Origin: Acidovorax sp. YS12
GTDB lineage: Bacteria > Pseudomonadota > Gammaproteobacteria > Burkholderiales > Burkholderiaceae_C
Assembly: GCA_021496925.1 (NCBI GenBank)
Contig: CP053915.1
Coordinates: 682,001-746,000, forward strand
DNA: 64,000 bases
Direction: 5' to 3'
In this document: one piece after another, positions 41,122 to 49,297 of the stretch
Layout of the letters: the number at the start of each line of letters is the position of its first letter
Numbering within the stretch: position 1 is the first letter of the stretch
Made by a program: the position numbers and the translations under genes
Notes under the pieces: generated by a model
Databases searched by the model: none
Seen by the model: the letters and a program-made list of their open reading frames with translations, nothing else
What the model was told of the DNA's origin: nothing

Positions 41122-42396
41122 ATGGAAAAATTCAACTTCACGCACATTCCCCTGCCCGAGCTGCCGCTGGGCGGGCTGGAAACCCCGCTTACCGACGACG
41201 AACGCATGATCGTCGATGCCGTCGCCGCGTTTGCCCAGGAGGTGATGCGCCCGCTGGGCCAGCAGCTCGACCGCATGACGCCCGAGGAGGCCGCCGCGCC
41301 CGAATCGCCCATCCACGGCTTCCTGCAGCAGCTCAAGGACATGGGCATCGGCCCGGAGGGCCTGGTGACGATGGCGCCGGAGCAGATGGCGCGCATGCTG
41401 CCCATGATCCAGGGCATCCTGGGCTGGGGCGATGCGGGCCTGGCCATCCTGGCGGGCAGCACGGGCTTCGCCGGCTTCGCCGCGCACCAGACGGGCAACG
41501 CCGAGCTGATCGAGCGCTTCGGCTCGGCCCCGGGCTGCTGGGTGGGCACGCAGCCGGACCGCGGCTCGGACTGCTCCGACATCGAGGGCAAGGAGATCCT
41601 CCCCGGGCGCCGCCACGGCAAGCCCAACCTCACCGCCCGCGTGACGGCCGACGAGGTCATCCTCAACGGCCAGAGCTCGGCCTGGGTATCCGGCGCGCCG
41701 ATCGCGCAATGCGCGCTGGCCTACGTGCCGGCCGACTATGGCGACGGCCTGTACGACGCCAACGGCCTCATGCGCGGCGTGGCGCTGTTCATCTCCTTCG
41801 ACGAGAAGGGCGTGAAGAAGGGCCGGCCGCTGGACAAGATGGGGCAGCGTTCGCTGCCGCAGGGCGAGGTGTTCTTCGACGAGGTGCGCGTGCCGCGCCG
41901 CTACGTGCTGGCGGACGAAGGCGCGTTCAACGGCAGCTTCTTCGGCGCCTTCACCCTGGCCAACATGGAAATGGCCTGCGTGTTCTCCGGGCTGGCGCGG
42001 GCCGCCTACGAGGAGGCGCTGGCCTACGTGCACCAGCGCCGCCAGGGCGGGGCGGTGCTGATCGAGCACCAGTCGGTGCGCGCGCGCCTCTACAAGATCT
42101 GGGAGAAGGTCGAGCTCTGCCGCGCCATCACCCAGCGCGCGTGCAACTTCAACGTGCTGGGCCAGCCGCACGTGCTGGCCTCCATCACGGCCAAGGTCTC
42201 GGTCACCGAGCACGCGCTGGCCGCCGTCAGCGAAGCGCTGCAACTGTTCGGCGGCAACGGGCTGACGCGCGAATACCCGCTCGAAAAGATGTACCGCGAC
42301 GCCCGCGCCGCCACCATCGAAGACGGAGAGAACCATGTGCTGGGCCTGGTGGCAGCCGGGCACCTGAGCAAGTGGTATCGCCAGCACCATGAATGA
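41122..42396 (+). CDS. Acyl-CoA dehydrogenase homologue with altered active-site region
   Basis: The 424-residue flavoprotein has the acyl-CoA dehydrogenase plan: N-terminal helices (to about 130), a middle beta domain, and C-terminal helices with EALQLFGGNGLTREYPLEKMYRDAR. Where most members have the catalytic Glu in IYEG, this one has IEDG (Glu400, Asp401), so the base is shifted or replaced. The middle domain has an inserted DRGSDCSDIEGKEILPGRRHGKP. It may act on a product of the molybdenum hydroxylase, but a CoA substrate is not certain and no ligase is in the operon. Confidence 0.87.
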   Translation: MEKFNFTHIPLPELPLGGLETPLTDDERMIVDAVAAFAQEVMRPLGQQLDRMTPEEAAAPESPIHGFLQQLKDMGIGPEGLVTMAPEQMARMLPMIQGILGWGDAGLAILAGSTGFAGFAAHQTGNAELIERFGSAPGCWVGTQPDRGSDCSDIEGKEILPGRRHGKPNLTARVTADEVILNGQSSAWVSGAPIAQCALAYVPADYGDGLYDANGLMRGVALFISFDEKGVKKGRPLDKMGQRSLPQGEVFFDEVRVPRRYVLADEGAFNGSFFGAFTLANMEMACVFSGLARAAYEEALAYVHQRRQGGAVLIEHQSVRARLYKIWEKVELCRAITQRACNFNVLGQPHVLASITAKVSVTEHALAAVSEALQLFGGNGLTREYPLEKMYRDARAATIEDGENHVLGLVAAGHLSKWYRQHHE

Positions 42397-42418
42397 CGGA
42401 TCGATGGGAGTACACGAG

Positions 42419-43339
42419 ATGAACACGACTTCAAATACAGAGGGCCGGCGCGTGCTGCCTGATCTCCGTGGCCTGGTTGCCGTCGTCACGGGCGGGGGCA
42501 GCGGCATTGGCCTGGCACTTGCGCTGCGCGCTGCCCGCGAAGGCATGAAGATTGCCATCGCCGATATCGAAGCTGGAGCCGTCGAGCGCGCGGTCGAGCG
42601 CGTGAAGCAAGCGGGCGCGCGGCAGGTCATCGGCGTGATCACCGACGTATCCCGGCTGGAGTCCGTGCGGCAGCTGTCGCAGACGGTGCATGCGCAACTG
42701 GGCGCCCCCTGGCTGGTCGTCAACAACGCGGGCGTGGCGAAGGCGGGGCTGTCCTGGGTGCTCCAGGACAAGGACTGGGACTGGATGCTCGGTGTCAACC
42801 TGGGCGGCGTCGTCCATGGCATCACGACCTTCCTGCCGGGCTTGGTCGAACGCGATGCTGGCTACATCGTCAACACGGCGTCGGCCGCTGGTTTGATGGG
42901 GGTGCCCGGTGGCGCGCCCTATGTGGCATCCAAGCACGCCGTGGTGGGGCTGTCCGAGTCGATCTACCGGGAACTGCAGGCCGTGAAGGCTGGCGTGGGC
43001 ATCTCCGTGCTCTGTCCGGCCACCGTGGACACCCGCATTGCGTATGCCGACCGGAACCAGCCGGGCGTCGAGCACTACGAGGCGCCCACGGAGGGCCTGC
43101 CGCCCATTCCTTTCGAGGAGCCCTTGCATGTCCTGTCCCCGGAAGCCGTGGCCAATCAGGTATTTGGCGCCATCGCGCAGCGCCGGTTCTGGGTGCTCCC
43201 CCACGCCGGGCTGATCAGCCCGGCCGTTCGGGCGCGCGCGGACCAGATCACGAGCCAGCGAAATCCTGACACCTTCAGCATCGATCAGGACTCCGCACGC
43301 ATCCACAGCATGGCGACCGGCGTGGATTTCATTGAATGA
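42419..43339 (+). CDS. Short-chain dehydrogenase/reductase of the catabolic operon
   Basis: The 306-residue classical SDR has VVTGGGSGIGLALA for the cofactor, NNAG, a catalytic Ser in NTASAAGLMG and YVASK with Tyr and Lys. Asp at the end of the second strand (IADIEAG) suggests NAD. It would oxidise the alcohol formed by hydroxylation. ATG 42419 has GGGAG nine bases upstream; an earlier ATG at 42389 overlaps the preceding stop and is a second choice. The C-terminal extension of about 50 residues is longer than in most SDRs. Confidence 0.88.
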   Translation: MNTTSNTEGRRVLPDLRGLVAVVTGGGSGIGLALALRAAREGMKIAIADIEAGAVERAVERVKQAGARQVIGVITDVSRLESVRQLSQTVHAQLGAPWLVVNNAGVAKAGLSWVLQDKDWDWMLGVNLGGVVHGITTFLPGLVERDAGYIVNTASAAGLMGVPGGAPYVASKHAVVGLSESIYRELQAVKAGVGISVLCPATVDTRIAYADRNQPGVEHYEAPTEGLPPIPFEEPLHVLSPEAVANQVFGAIAQRRFWVLPHAGLISPAVRARADQITSQRNPDTFSIDQDSARIHSMATGVDFIE

Positions 43340-43364
43340 CCTTCTTTCTGGAAAGGGGAACGAA

Positions 43365-43724
43365 ATGCGCAAGAAATGGATAGCCGCCGTGTTGGTCCTG
43401 GCCGCGGCCGTGGGCGCGGGCGGATGGCTGCTGGGCTTTTGGCCAGGCACCCAGGGGGAGCCTGACGGGGAGCGCTTCAGCGTCGACACCACCCCATTGG
43501 GCCGGCTGCTGGACACGCCCTGCACGCGCGCGCTGTTCATCGACAAGTTCGGTGCCGCCGCAATGGTCGATGCGCCCCAAATCAACCTGGCCCGTCATCT
43601 CACGATGAAACGCCTGGCGGCCTTCCCATTGGCGGGTATCAATGATTTCAAGCTGCGGGCGATGCAGGCCGAGTTCTTCAAGTTGGATCCGAAGTCGCCG
43701 GATTGCCAGCGCCCGGCGGTTTGA
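43365..43724 (+). CDS. Small exported protein of the catabolic operon
   Basis: The 119-residue protein starts after AAGGGGAACGAA and has an N-terminal membrane helix (MRKKWIAAVLVLAAAVGAGG). The exported part contains two Cys (TPCTRALFIDK and SPDCQRPAV) that could form a disulfide. No family is recognised. Its place between the SDR and the ADC-like gene suggests a periplasmic accessory role in substrate handling. Confidence 0.7.
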   Translation: MRKKWIAAVLVLAAAVGAGGWLLGFWPGTQGEPDGERFSVDTTPLGRLLDTPCTRALFIDKFGAAAMVDAPQINLARHLTMKRLAAFPLAGINDFKLRAMQAEFFKLDPKSPDCQRPAV

Positions 43725-43754
43725 CGCCATCCAGTAATCCAATAGGAATCGCTT

Positions 43755-44510
43755 ATGTTTTCAAACATTGCCAAAGGCCTGCGCGCATTGCGTCGCTATG
43801 GCGTACTGCAAAAAGGTCCGTGGTGGACCAACGCGCGCATGGTGTTCGCCGATGTGCCCCTCGAATACGAAGTGGTCAAGGAGTGGGTGCCTTTTCCGCT
43901 GACCATCCCCAAGCAGCCGGTGGCCACCGTGTTCATGGCGCACTATCCGCATTGCGCGTTCGGAGTGCCCTATCTCGAAGTCGGGGTGATGGTCCAGGTC
44001 AAGCTGTTCGGCATCTTCCCGATGCTGCATTGCCCCTGGATGCTCGTCGACGACGATCTGCACCTCATCAATGGCCGCGAGCTGCTGGGATACCCCAAAA
44101 AGATGGCCCAGATGGAGTTTGAGGAAAAGGATGGGCGCTTTGTCGGCTCGGCCACCCGGCGCGGGCAGGAAGTCTTCCGCATCGAGGGCACGATCGGCAA
44201 GCCCCTGACCAACCCACGGCCTGGAGCAGGGCAGTGGTGGATCAACATGCGCCACATGCTCACCTTCTTCCCGGGCCACCTGGTGGCGTTCCGTCCTCAG
44301 GAAACAGTGCATCACGCCAACGAGATGCCCGACATCAAGGTCACGTTCTCGCCTTCGGAGTTCGACCCCATCGGCCACGTCACGGGGCCGGCACGGCACG
44401 GGTCGATCCGCACCTGCGACTTTACCGGCAACATCACCCTGCCTCCTTTGCGCGTCTGGCCCGTGGGCCCGTTCTTTCAATCCAAGCTGCTCCCGCTGCG
44501 TACGCGCTGA
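43755..44510 (+). CDS. Acetoacetate-decarboxylase-fold protein
   Basis: The 251-residue protein has the ADC fold. GRELLGYPKKMAQ carries the Lys115-Lys116 pair at the same numbering as Clostridium acetobutylicum Adc, where Lys115 forms the Schiff base and Lys116 lowers its pKa. Family members also do aldol-dehydration or hydrolysis of beta-keto compounds. The sequence is otherwise divergent, with an Arg/Tyr-rich N-terminus and a membrane-like stretch near 80-98. It probably acts on a ketone or beta-keto intermediate of the operon's substrate. Confidence 0.82.
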   Translation: MFSNIAKGLRALRRYGVLQKGPWWTNARMVFADVPLEYEVVKEWVPFPLTIPKQPVATVFMAHYPHCAFGVPYLEVGVMVQVKLFGIFPMLHCPWMLVDDDLHLINGRELLGYPKKMAQMEFEEKDGRFVGSATRRGQEVFRIEGTIGKPLTNPRPGAGQWWINMRHMLTFFPGHLVAFRPQETVHHANEMPDIKVTFSPSEFDPIGHVTGPARHGSIRTCDFTGNITLPPLRVWPVGPFFQSKLLPLRTR

Positions 44511-44549
44511 GCCGCTGATTTCCCTTCCTTTCACAACAGGAGCAACGCC

Positions 44550-44876
44550 ATGAGCGTCAACGACATCATCAATCGCTTTCCCGCAGCCGTGCGGGGTAGC
44601 GCTGCAGCCAACGTCAAAAAGACCTGGCAATACAACATCACCCGCCCGTGCTACGTGGTGCTCGATCACGGCAAGTGCGAAGTTCACGAAGGTGCGACCG
44701 ACCAGTTCGATGTCCGTTTCACCATCTCGGACGACAACCTCGTCGCCCTGTTCAAGGGAGAGCTGTCGGGCATGGCCGCCTTCATGTCCGGCAAGCTCAA
44801 GGTAGAAGGGGACCGCATGTTCGCGCAGCGCATTCCCTCCTTGTTCAACACCGACATCCTGCTTGGGCGCGCTTGA
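44550..44876 (+). CDS. SCP2 sterol/lipid-carrier domain protein
   Basis: The 108-residue protein is a single SCP2 domain (KKTWQYNITRPCYVVLDHGK, ISDDNLVALFKGELSGMAAFMSGKLKVEGD). SCP2 folds bind sterols, acyl-CoA or other flat hydrophobic molecules in a tunnel. Its place in the operon is the main hint that the substrate is poorly water-soluble. AACAGGAGCAACGCC precedes the ATG. Confidence 0.9.
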   Translation: MSVNDIINRFPAAVRGSAAANVKKTWQYNITRPCYVVLDHGKCEVHEGATDQFDVRFTISDDNLVALFKGELSGMAAFMSGKLKVEGDRMFAQRIPSLFNTDILLGRA

Positions 44877-44992
44877 ATACCGGGCCTGAAAAAGACATGG
44901 ACGCCGCTGTGCCGCTGACATTGACGATGCCCGTTGTCCGGTGCGCGTCGGTCATGTGGCGCAGGTTCGTCGCAATCCTACAGGCATGAAAC

Positions 44993-46069
44993 ATGACCGA
45001 CATCCGTACACCGCGGCGCATCGACGTCCACCACCACATCATTCCGCCGGCGCTCGTGCAGCGCATGGACGAACTGGGCATCAACGCCGTGGCCAATGCC
45101 CCGCTGCCAGGCTGGACACCTCGGCACTCCCTCGACGTAATGGACATCAATGACATCGAGACCGCCATCACCTCGCTGTCTGCTCCTGGCGTCTACTTTG
45201 GCGACAAGGACAAGGCAGTCAGCCTGGCACGTGCCTGCAACGAGTTCGCGGCGAACATGGCGCGGCGGCATCCGGGCCGGTTCGGCAATTTCGCCGTGCT
45301 GCCCCTGCCGTTCACCGACCTCGCCTGCAAGGAGGCGATCCATGCACTGGAACATCTGGGCGCGGACGGCGTGACGCTGCTGGGCAGTTCGGAGGGCTAT
45401 TTCCTGGGGGATGACCGCTTCGACGAATTGCTGGACGAACTGAACCGCCGGCAGGCCACGGTCTTCGTGCACCCCAATGTCCATGCATCCAGCGAGACGC
45501 TGAAACTGTCGATTCCGGAGTTTTTCGTCGAGTTCCTGTGCGATACCACCCGTGCGGCCACCAACCTGATCCTCAACGGCAAGATCGAGCGCTATCCCCG
45601 CATCCGATGGATCCTGGCCCACGCAGGCGGCTTTCTGCCCTACGTCGCATGGCGCCTGTCTTTGTCGAACGTGATACCCAAATTTGCGCGCAAGGCGCCG
45701 CAGGGCTTTCTGCACTACGTCAGGCGCTACTACTTTGATACGGCCCTGTCTCCTTCCCCCTTCGCGCTGGCCGCGCTGCAGCAACTGGTGGATCCGTCCC
45801 ACATCCTGTTCGGCAGCGATTTCCCGTTCGCACCAGCGCCGGTTACGGCCCTGCAAACCCAGCAGCTCGGGCAAATCAGCTTCATCGATGACGCCACCCG
45901 GCAGGGCATCAACAGGAACCATGCGCTGGCGCTCTTTCCGCGCCACGCGGATCCCACGGATTCCTTTGGCGTAGCCCCCACCCACGGCCGGGCGAGCCTT
46001 CGCACGCGGCTGGGGCGCATGGCGCTTCAGCCCATTCTTGCCCTGGCGGACCGCACCCGCAACCGCTGA
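44993..46069 (+). CDS. Amidohydrolase-2 family (ACMSD-like) metal-dependent hydrolase or decarboxylase
   Basis: The 358-residue TIM barrel has the metal motif RIDVHHHIIPP (His13, His15), VFVHPNVHASS, WILAHAGGFLPY and the metal Asp in LFGSDFPF. This is the pattern of ACMSD and gamma-resorcylate decarboxylases, which act without oxygen on carboxylated or 1,3-dicarbonyl compounds. It is 116 bases downstream of the SCP2 gene and on the same strand, so membership of the operon is likely but not certain. Substrate unknown. Confidence 0.88.
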   Translation: MTDIRTPRRIDVHHHIIPPALVQRMDELGINAVANAPLPGWTPRHSLDVMDINDIETAITSLSAPGVYFGDKDKAVSLARACNEFAANMARRHPGRFGNFAVLPLPFTDLACKEAIHALEHLGADGVTLLGSSEGYFLGDDRFDELLDELNRRQATVFVHPNVHASSETLKLSIPEFFVEFLCDTTRAATNLILNGKIERYPRIRWILAHAGGFLPYVAWRLSLSNVIPKFARKAPQGFLHYVRRYYFDTALSPSPFALAALQQLVDPSHILFGSDFPFAPAPVTALQTQQLGQISFIDDATRQGINRNHALALFPRHADPTDSFGVAPTHGRASLRTRLGRMALQPILALADRTRNR

Positions 46070-46124
46070 ACCCAGCCGATGGCTGCGCGGGCGTCGCGCG
46101 GCATGGCCTGCATCCGCGTTAAAT

Positions 46125-46151
46125 TTGTATGTACAACTATTGCATATACAA
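46125..46151. promoter_or_regulatory. Two tandem TTGTA-N2-TACAA palindromes, likely MarR operator
   Basis: TTGTATGTACAA (46125-46136) is a perfect palindrome and TTGCATATACAA (46140-46151) is one mismatch away. Their centres are 15 bases apart, and the second lies 8 bases before the marR start. MarR proteins bind such dyads and repress their own operon. Confidence 0.6.
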
Positions 46152-46159
46152 TCAATCGC

Positions 46160-46630
46160 ATGCAAGCCGAAACCACCCCGGTGCTTCCGCAAGGCTGCAC
46201 CAACTTCAAGCTGCGCCAGCTGATGCGCCGCGTGGCCCACCACTACGACGCCGAGATGGCGCGCTGCGGGCTCAAGACCACGCAGTATTCGCTGCTGTCG
46301 CATGTGCTCAAGCTCGGGCCGATCCGCCCGGGCGATCTGGCGGCGGCGATGAAGATGGACGCCTCCACGCTCACGCGCAATCTGCGCCCCCTGGTGGACG
46401 CGGGCTGGGTCACGCTGGAGCCGGGCGCCGATGCGCGCAGCCGCCTGGTGCACATCACCGATGCGGGCCGCGACAAGCGCGCCGAGGCCCAGCATTGCTG
46501 GAAGGTGGCGCAACGGTCGCTCAACGAGGCCCTGGGCGTGGAGCGCGTGAACGCCCTGCACGCGCTGGTGGACGACGCGCTGGCGCTGCTGGCCCCGGCG
46601 CAGGAGGTGGAACATGGCGACGCCGCCTGA
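46160..46630 (+). CDS. MarR family transcriptional regulator
   Basis: The 156-residue winged-helix regulator (MQAETTPVLPQGCTNFKLRQL start) has GLKTTQYSLLSHVLKLGPIRPGDLAAAMKMDASTLTRNLRPLVDAGWV as the DNA-binding part and GADARSRLVHITDAG as the wing. Cys15 near the N-terminus could be a redox switch, which is speculative. Its end overlaps the MFS gene by 17 bases. Two palindromes just upstream are its likely operator. Confidence 0.9.
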   Translation: MQAETTPVLPQGCTNFKLRQLMRRVAHHYDAEMARCGLKTTQYSLLSHVLKLGPIRPGDLAAAMKMDASTLTRNLRPLVDAGWVTLEPGADARSRLVHITDAGRDKRAEAQHCWKVAQRSLNEALGVERVNALHALVDDALALLAPAQEVEHGDAA

Positions 46631-47861
46631 TACCCGCAGCGCCCCGACCTTGTCCCTGTGGCTGGTGCTGCTGGCGGCGGCGGGCGCCTTCGCGCTCACC
46701 ATGGGCACGCGGCAGACCATGGGCCTGTTCCTGTCGGCGCTCAACACCTCCACGGCGCTGGGCATTGGCAGCATCAGCCTGGCCTTCGCGTTCGGCCAGC
46801 TCTGGTGGGGCCTGACGCAGCCTTTCGCCGGGGCCGTGGCGGACCGCATCGGCACGGGGCGCGTGATTGTCATCGGCGCGCTGCTGGTGGCGTTGGGCAC
46901 CTTCATCACGCCGCTGATGACCAGCACGGCCGGACTGATTTTCGCCATCGGCGTGCTGGCGGCGGGCGGGGCGGGCATGGCCGGCCCCTCGGTGCTGATG
47001 GCCGCCACGGCGCGGCTGGTGCCGGCGCAGCGGCGCGGGCTGGCCACGGGCGTGGTCAACGCGGGCGGCTCCTTCGGCCAGTTCGCCATGGCGCCCATCG
47101 CCATCGGCCTGACGGCCGCCGTGGGCTGGGCCAGCGCCATGCAGTGGCTGGGCGTGCTGGTGCTGCTGGCGCTGCCCGCGGCGTGGGTGCTGCGGGGCAA
47201 CTCGCGGGCGCTGGCCGCGCAGGCCGCCGCCGCGTCGGGCCAGAAGGCGCTGAACGCGCGCGAGGCCATCGTCCAGGCCCTGCGCACGCCCAGCTACCGC
47301 TATCTGGCGGCGGGGTTCCTGGTCTGCGGCTTTCACGTGGCCTTCCTGGCCACGCACCTGCCTGGCGTGATCGCCGCCTGCGGCCTGCCGCCCGAAGTGG
47401 GCGGCTGGGCGCTGGCCGTGATCGGACTGTTCAACATCGCGGGCAGCCTGCTCATGGGCTGGGCCGTGGGGCGCTGGCGCATGAAGTCGCTGCTGGCGCT
47501 GCTGTACGCCACGCGCGGGCTGGCGGTGCTGGTGTTCCTGCTGGCGCCCAAGACGGCGGCGGTGGTGCTGGTCTTTTCCGCCGTGATGGGCGTGACCTTT
47601 CTCTCCACCGTGCCCCCCACGGCCGGGCTGGTGGCCAAGATGTTCGGCACGGCCAACATGGCCATGCTGTTCGGCATCGTGATGCTGGCGCACCAGGTCG
47701 GCGGCTTCTTCGGCGCCTACCTGGGCGGCAGCGTGTTCCAGGCCACGGGCAGCTACGACTGGGTCTGGTACGCGGACATCGTGCTGGCTGCGGGCGCCGC
47801 GCTGGTCAACCTGCCCATCCGCGAGGCGCGGCCGGTGCGGCCGGCGCCGTCGGCCGCCTGA
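46614..47861 (+). CDS. MFS transporter (oxalate/formate-like group)
   Basis: The 415-residue permease has twelve membrane helices in two halves and the WGLTQPFAGAVADRIGTGRVIVIG loop typical of MFS. GVVNAGGSFGQFAMAPI and the broad pattern fit the monocarboxylate/oxalate:formate (OFA/MCT-like) branch. The cargo is probably a small organic acid, which would suit a following MaoC gene. The start overlaps the marR end, so translation is coupled. Confidence 0.88.
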   Translation: MATPPDTRSAPTLSLWLVLLAAAGAFALTMGTRQTMGLFLSALNTSTALGIGSISLAFAFGQLWWGLTQPFAGAVADRIGTGRVIVIGALLVALGTFITPLMTSTAGLIFAIGVLAAGGAGMAGPSVLMAATARLVPAQRRGLATGVVNAGGSFGQFAMAPIAIGLTAAVGWASAMQWLGVLVLLALPAAWVLRGNSRALAAQAAAASGQKALNAREAIVQALRTPSYRYLAAGFLVCGFHVAFLATHLPGVIAACGLPPEVGGWALAVIGLFNIAGSLLMGWAVGRWRMKSLLALLYATRGLAVLVFLLAPKTAAVVLVFSAVMGVTFLSTVPPTAGLVAKMFGTANMAMLFGIVMLAHQVGGFFGAYLGGSVFQATGSYDWVWYADIVLAAGAALVNLPIREARPVRPAPSAA

Positions 47862-47887
47862 AACCAACAACGCAAGGAGAGCCTTTC

Positions 47888-48346
47888 ATGACCACCCCCC
47901 TGTACTTGGACGACCTCGCCGTGGGCGACCAGTTCCAAAGCGGCGAGCACGCCATGGACGAAGGCCAGATCAAGGCCTTCGCCGCGCAGTTCGATCCGCA
48001 GCCGTTCCACCTGGACGACGCGGCCGCCCAGGCCACGCTGTTCGGCGGGCTGGCCGCCAGCGGCTGGCACACGGCGGCCGTCACCATGCGGCTGCAGGTG
48101 ACCAGCGGCCTGCCCATCGCGGGCGGCATCATCGGCGCGGGCGGCGAGCTGAGCTGGCCCCGGCCCACGCGCGCCACCGACGTGCTGCACGTGGTGAGCG
48201 AGGTGGTGCAGGTGCAGCCCTCCAAGTCCAAGCCGGACCGGGGCATGGTCACGGTGCGCAGCGAAACCCGCAACCAGCACGGCGACGTGCTGCAGGTGTC
48301 CACCGTGCGCGTAGTGGTGCCGCGCAGGCCAGGGCAGGGCGGCTGA
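47888..48346 (+). CDS. MaoC family dehydratase
   Basis: The 152-residue hot-dog-fold protein (YLDDLAVGDQFQSGEHAMDEGQIKAFAAQFDPQPFHLDD) has the MaoC/R-hydratase motif with catalytic Asp and His in AAQFDPQPFHLD. It hydrates or dehydrates enoyl-CoA-type substrates. AAGGAGA precedes the ATG. It is third in marR-MFS-maoC, perhaps taking an acid from uptake to CoA-linked breakdown. Confidence 0.9.
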   Translation: MTTPLYLDDLAVGDQFQSGEHAMDEGQIKAFAAQFDPQPFHLDDAAAQATLFGGLAASGWHTAAVTMRLQVTSGLPIAGGIIGAGGELSWPRPTRATDVLHVVSEVVQVQPSKSKPDRGMVTVRSETRNQHGDVLQVSTVRVVVPRRPGQGG

Positions 48347-48355
48347 GGGTTTATA

Positions 48356-48406
48356 GGTGAAATAGGCCGCTAGCGCTTACCAGGCAAGCGCTGGCAGCTA
48401 TCGATT
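48356..48406 (-). repeat. Dispersed palindrome copy 12 (reverse orientation)
   Basis: GAAATAGGCCGCTAGCGCTT, ACCAGGCAAGCGCTGGCAGC and TATCGATTTCAT fill the convergent gap between maoC and the SDR gene. The arms AGCGCTTACC and GGCAAGCGCT pair well, so it could end both transcripts. Confidence 0.85.
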
Positions 48407-49192
48407 TCATACCGGCACCGTGTAGTTCAGCGTCATGCGCCCGCCGTCCACGGTGACGATCTCGCCGGTCACGTAGCTCGCGGCGTCGCTGGCCAGCCAG
48501 GCCACCACGTCGGCAATCTCCGAGGGCTCGCCCAGGCGCTTCATGGGCGTGCGGCTCATGATCTTGTGCTTGGCCTCGTCGCTGGTCAGCACCGCCTTGG
48601 CCGCCAGCTCGGTGGCGATGGTGCCGGGCGCGACACCGTTCACGCGGATGTTGCGGTCGGCCAGCGCCAGCGCCATCACGCGCGTGAGCTGGTTGATACC
48701 GCCCTTGCTCACGTTGTAGCTGGCGATGTTGGGAATGGCCAGCACGCCGTTGACCGAGCTCATGTTGACGATGGCGCCGCCACCCGCATCAACCATGGCC
48801 CGCGCCACGGCCTGGCCCGCGAGGAACGCGCCCTTGAGGTTGACGCGCAGCACGGCGTCGAAGTCCGCCTCGGTCACGTCCAGGAAATCCGCCGCGCGGA
48901 AGATGCCCGCGTTGTTCACCAGTACGTCGATGCGCCCATGCGCCGCCAGCACCTGGGCCACCAGCGCGTCCACCTGCGGCTTGTCGCCCACGTCGCAGCG
49001 CACGTAGAGCGCGCCCAGCTCCTGCGCCAGCGCCTGGCCGCGTGCGTCGTCCACGTCCACGATCACGGGTTTGGCGCCATCGGCCGCGAAGCGGCGCACG
49101 CAGGCCTCGCCGATGCCCTGGGCGCCGCCGGTGACGATGCAGACGCGGCCTTGCAGGCCGAAGTGGATGGAGGATGGCTTGGGGGTGTTCAT
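48407..49192 (-). CDS. Short-chain dehydrogenase/reductase (FabG/glucose-dehydrogenase-like)
   Basis: The 261-residue classical SDR has CIVTGGAQGIGEACVRRFAADG, NNAG, VNMSSVNG with the catalytic Ser and YNVSKGG with Tyr/Lys. Asp residues at the end of strand two (VDVDDARG) point to NAD. The end TGEIVTVDGGRMTLNYTV is complete. It faces the marR-MFS-maoC operon and its own promoter lies in an AT-rich stretch. Confidence 0.9.
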   Translation of the reverse strand: MNTPKPSSIHFGLQGRVCIVTGGAQGIGEACVRRFAADGAKPVIVDVDDARGQALAQELGALYVRCDVGDKPQVDALVAQVLAAHGRIDVLVNNAGIFRAADFLDVTEADFDAVLRVNLKGAFLAGQAVARAMVDAGGGAIVNMSSVNGVLAIPNIASYNVSKGGINQLTRVMALALADRNIRVNGVAPGTIATELAAKAVLTSDEAKHKIMSRTPMKRLGEPSEIADVVAWLASDAASYVTGEIVTVDGGRMTLNYTVPV

Positions 49193-49225
49193 GGGCGAGG
49201 ATGGTAGCGGCTGGTGGTGCCGCTT

Positions 49226-49277
49226 CTTAAATTTATACGATGTATATTATGTTAAATAACAAATATACTGTACGGCG
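49226..49277. promoter_or_regulatory. AT-rich promoter region of the minus-strand SDR with a dyad
   Basis: This stretch is strikingly AT-rich for the window (TATACGATGTATATTATG, TTAAATAACAAATATAC). GTATATT and AAATATAC form an inverted repeat with GTT/AAC inside it. It is upstream of the SDR start and probably holds its promoter and an operator, possibly for the nearby MarR or another regulator. Confidence 0.45.
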
Positions 49278-49297
49278 CAGTACCGCCACCCTCCGCA

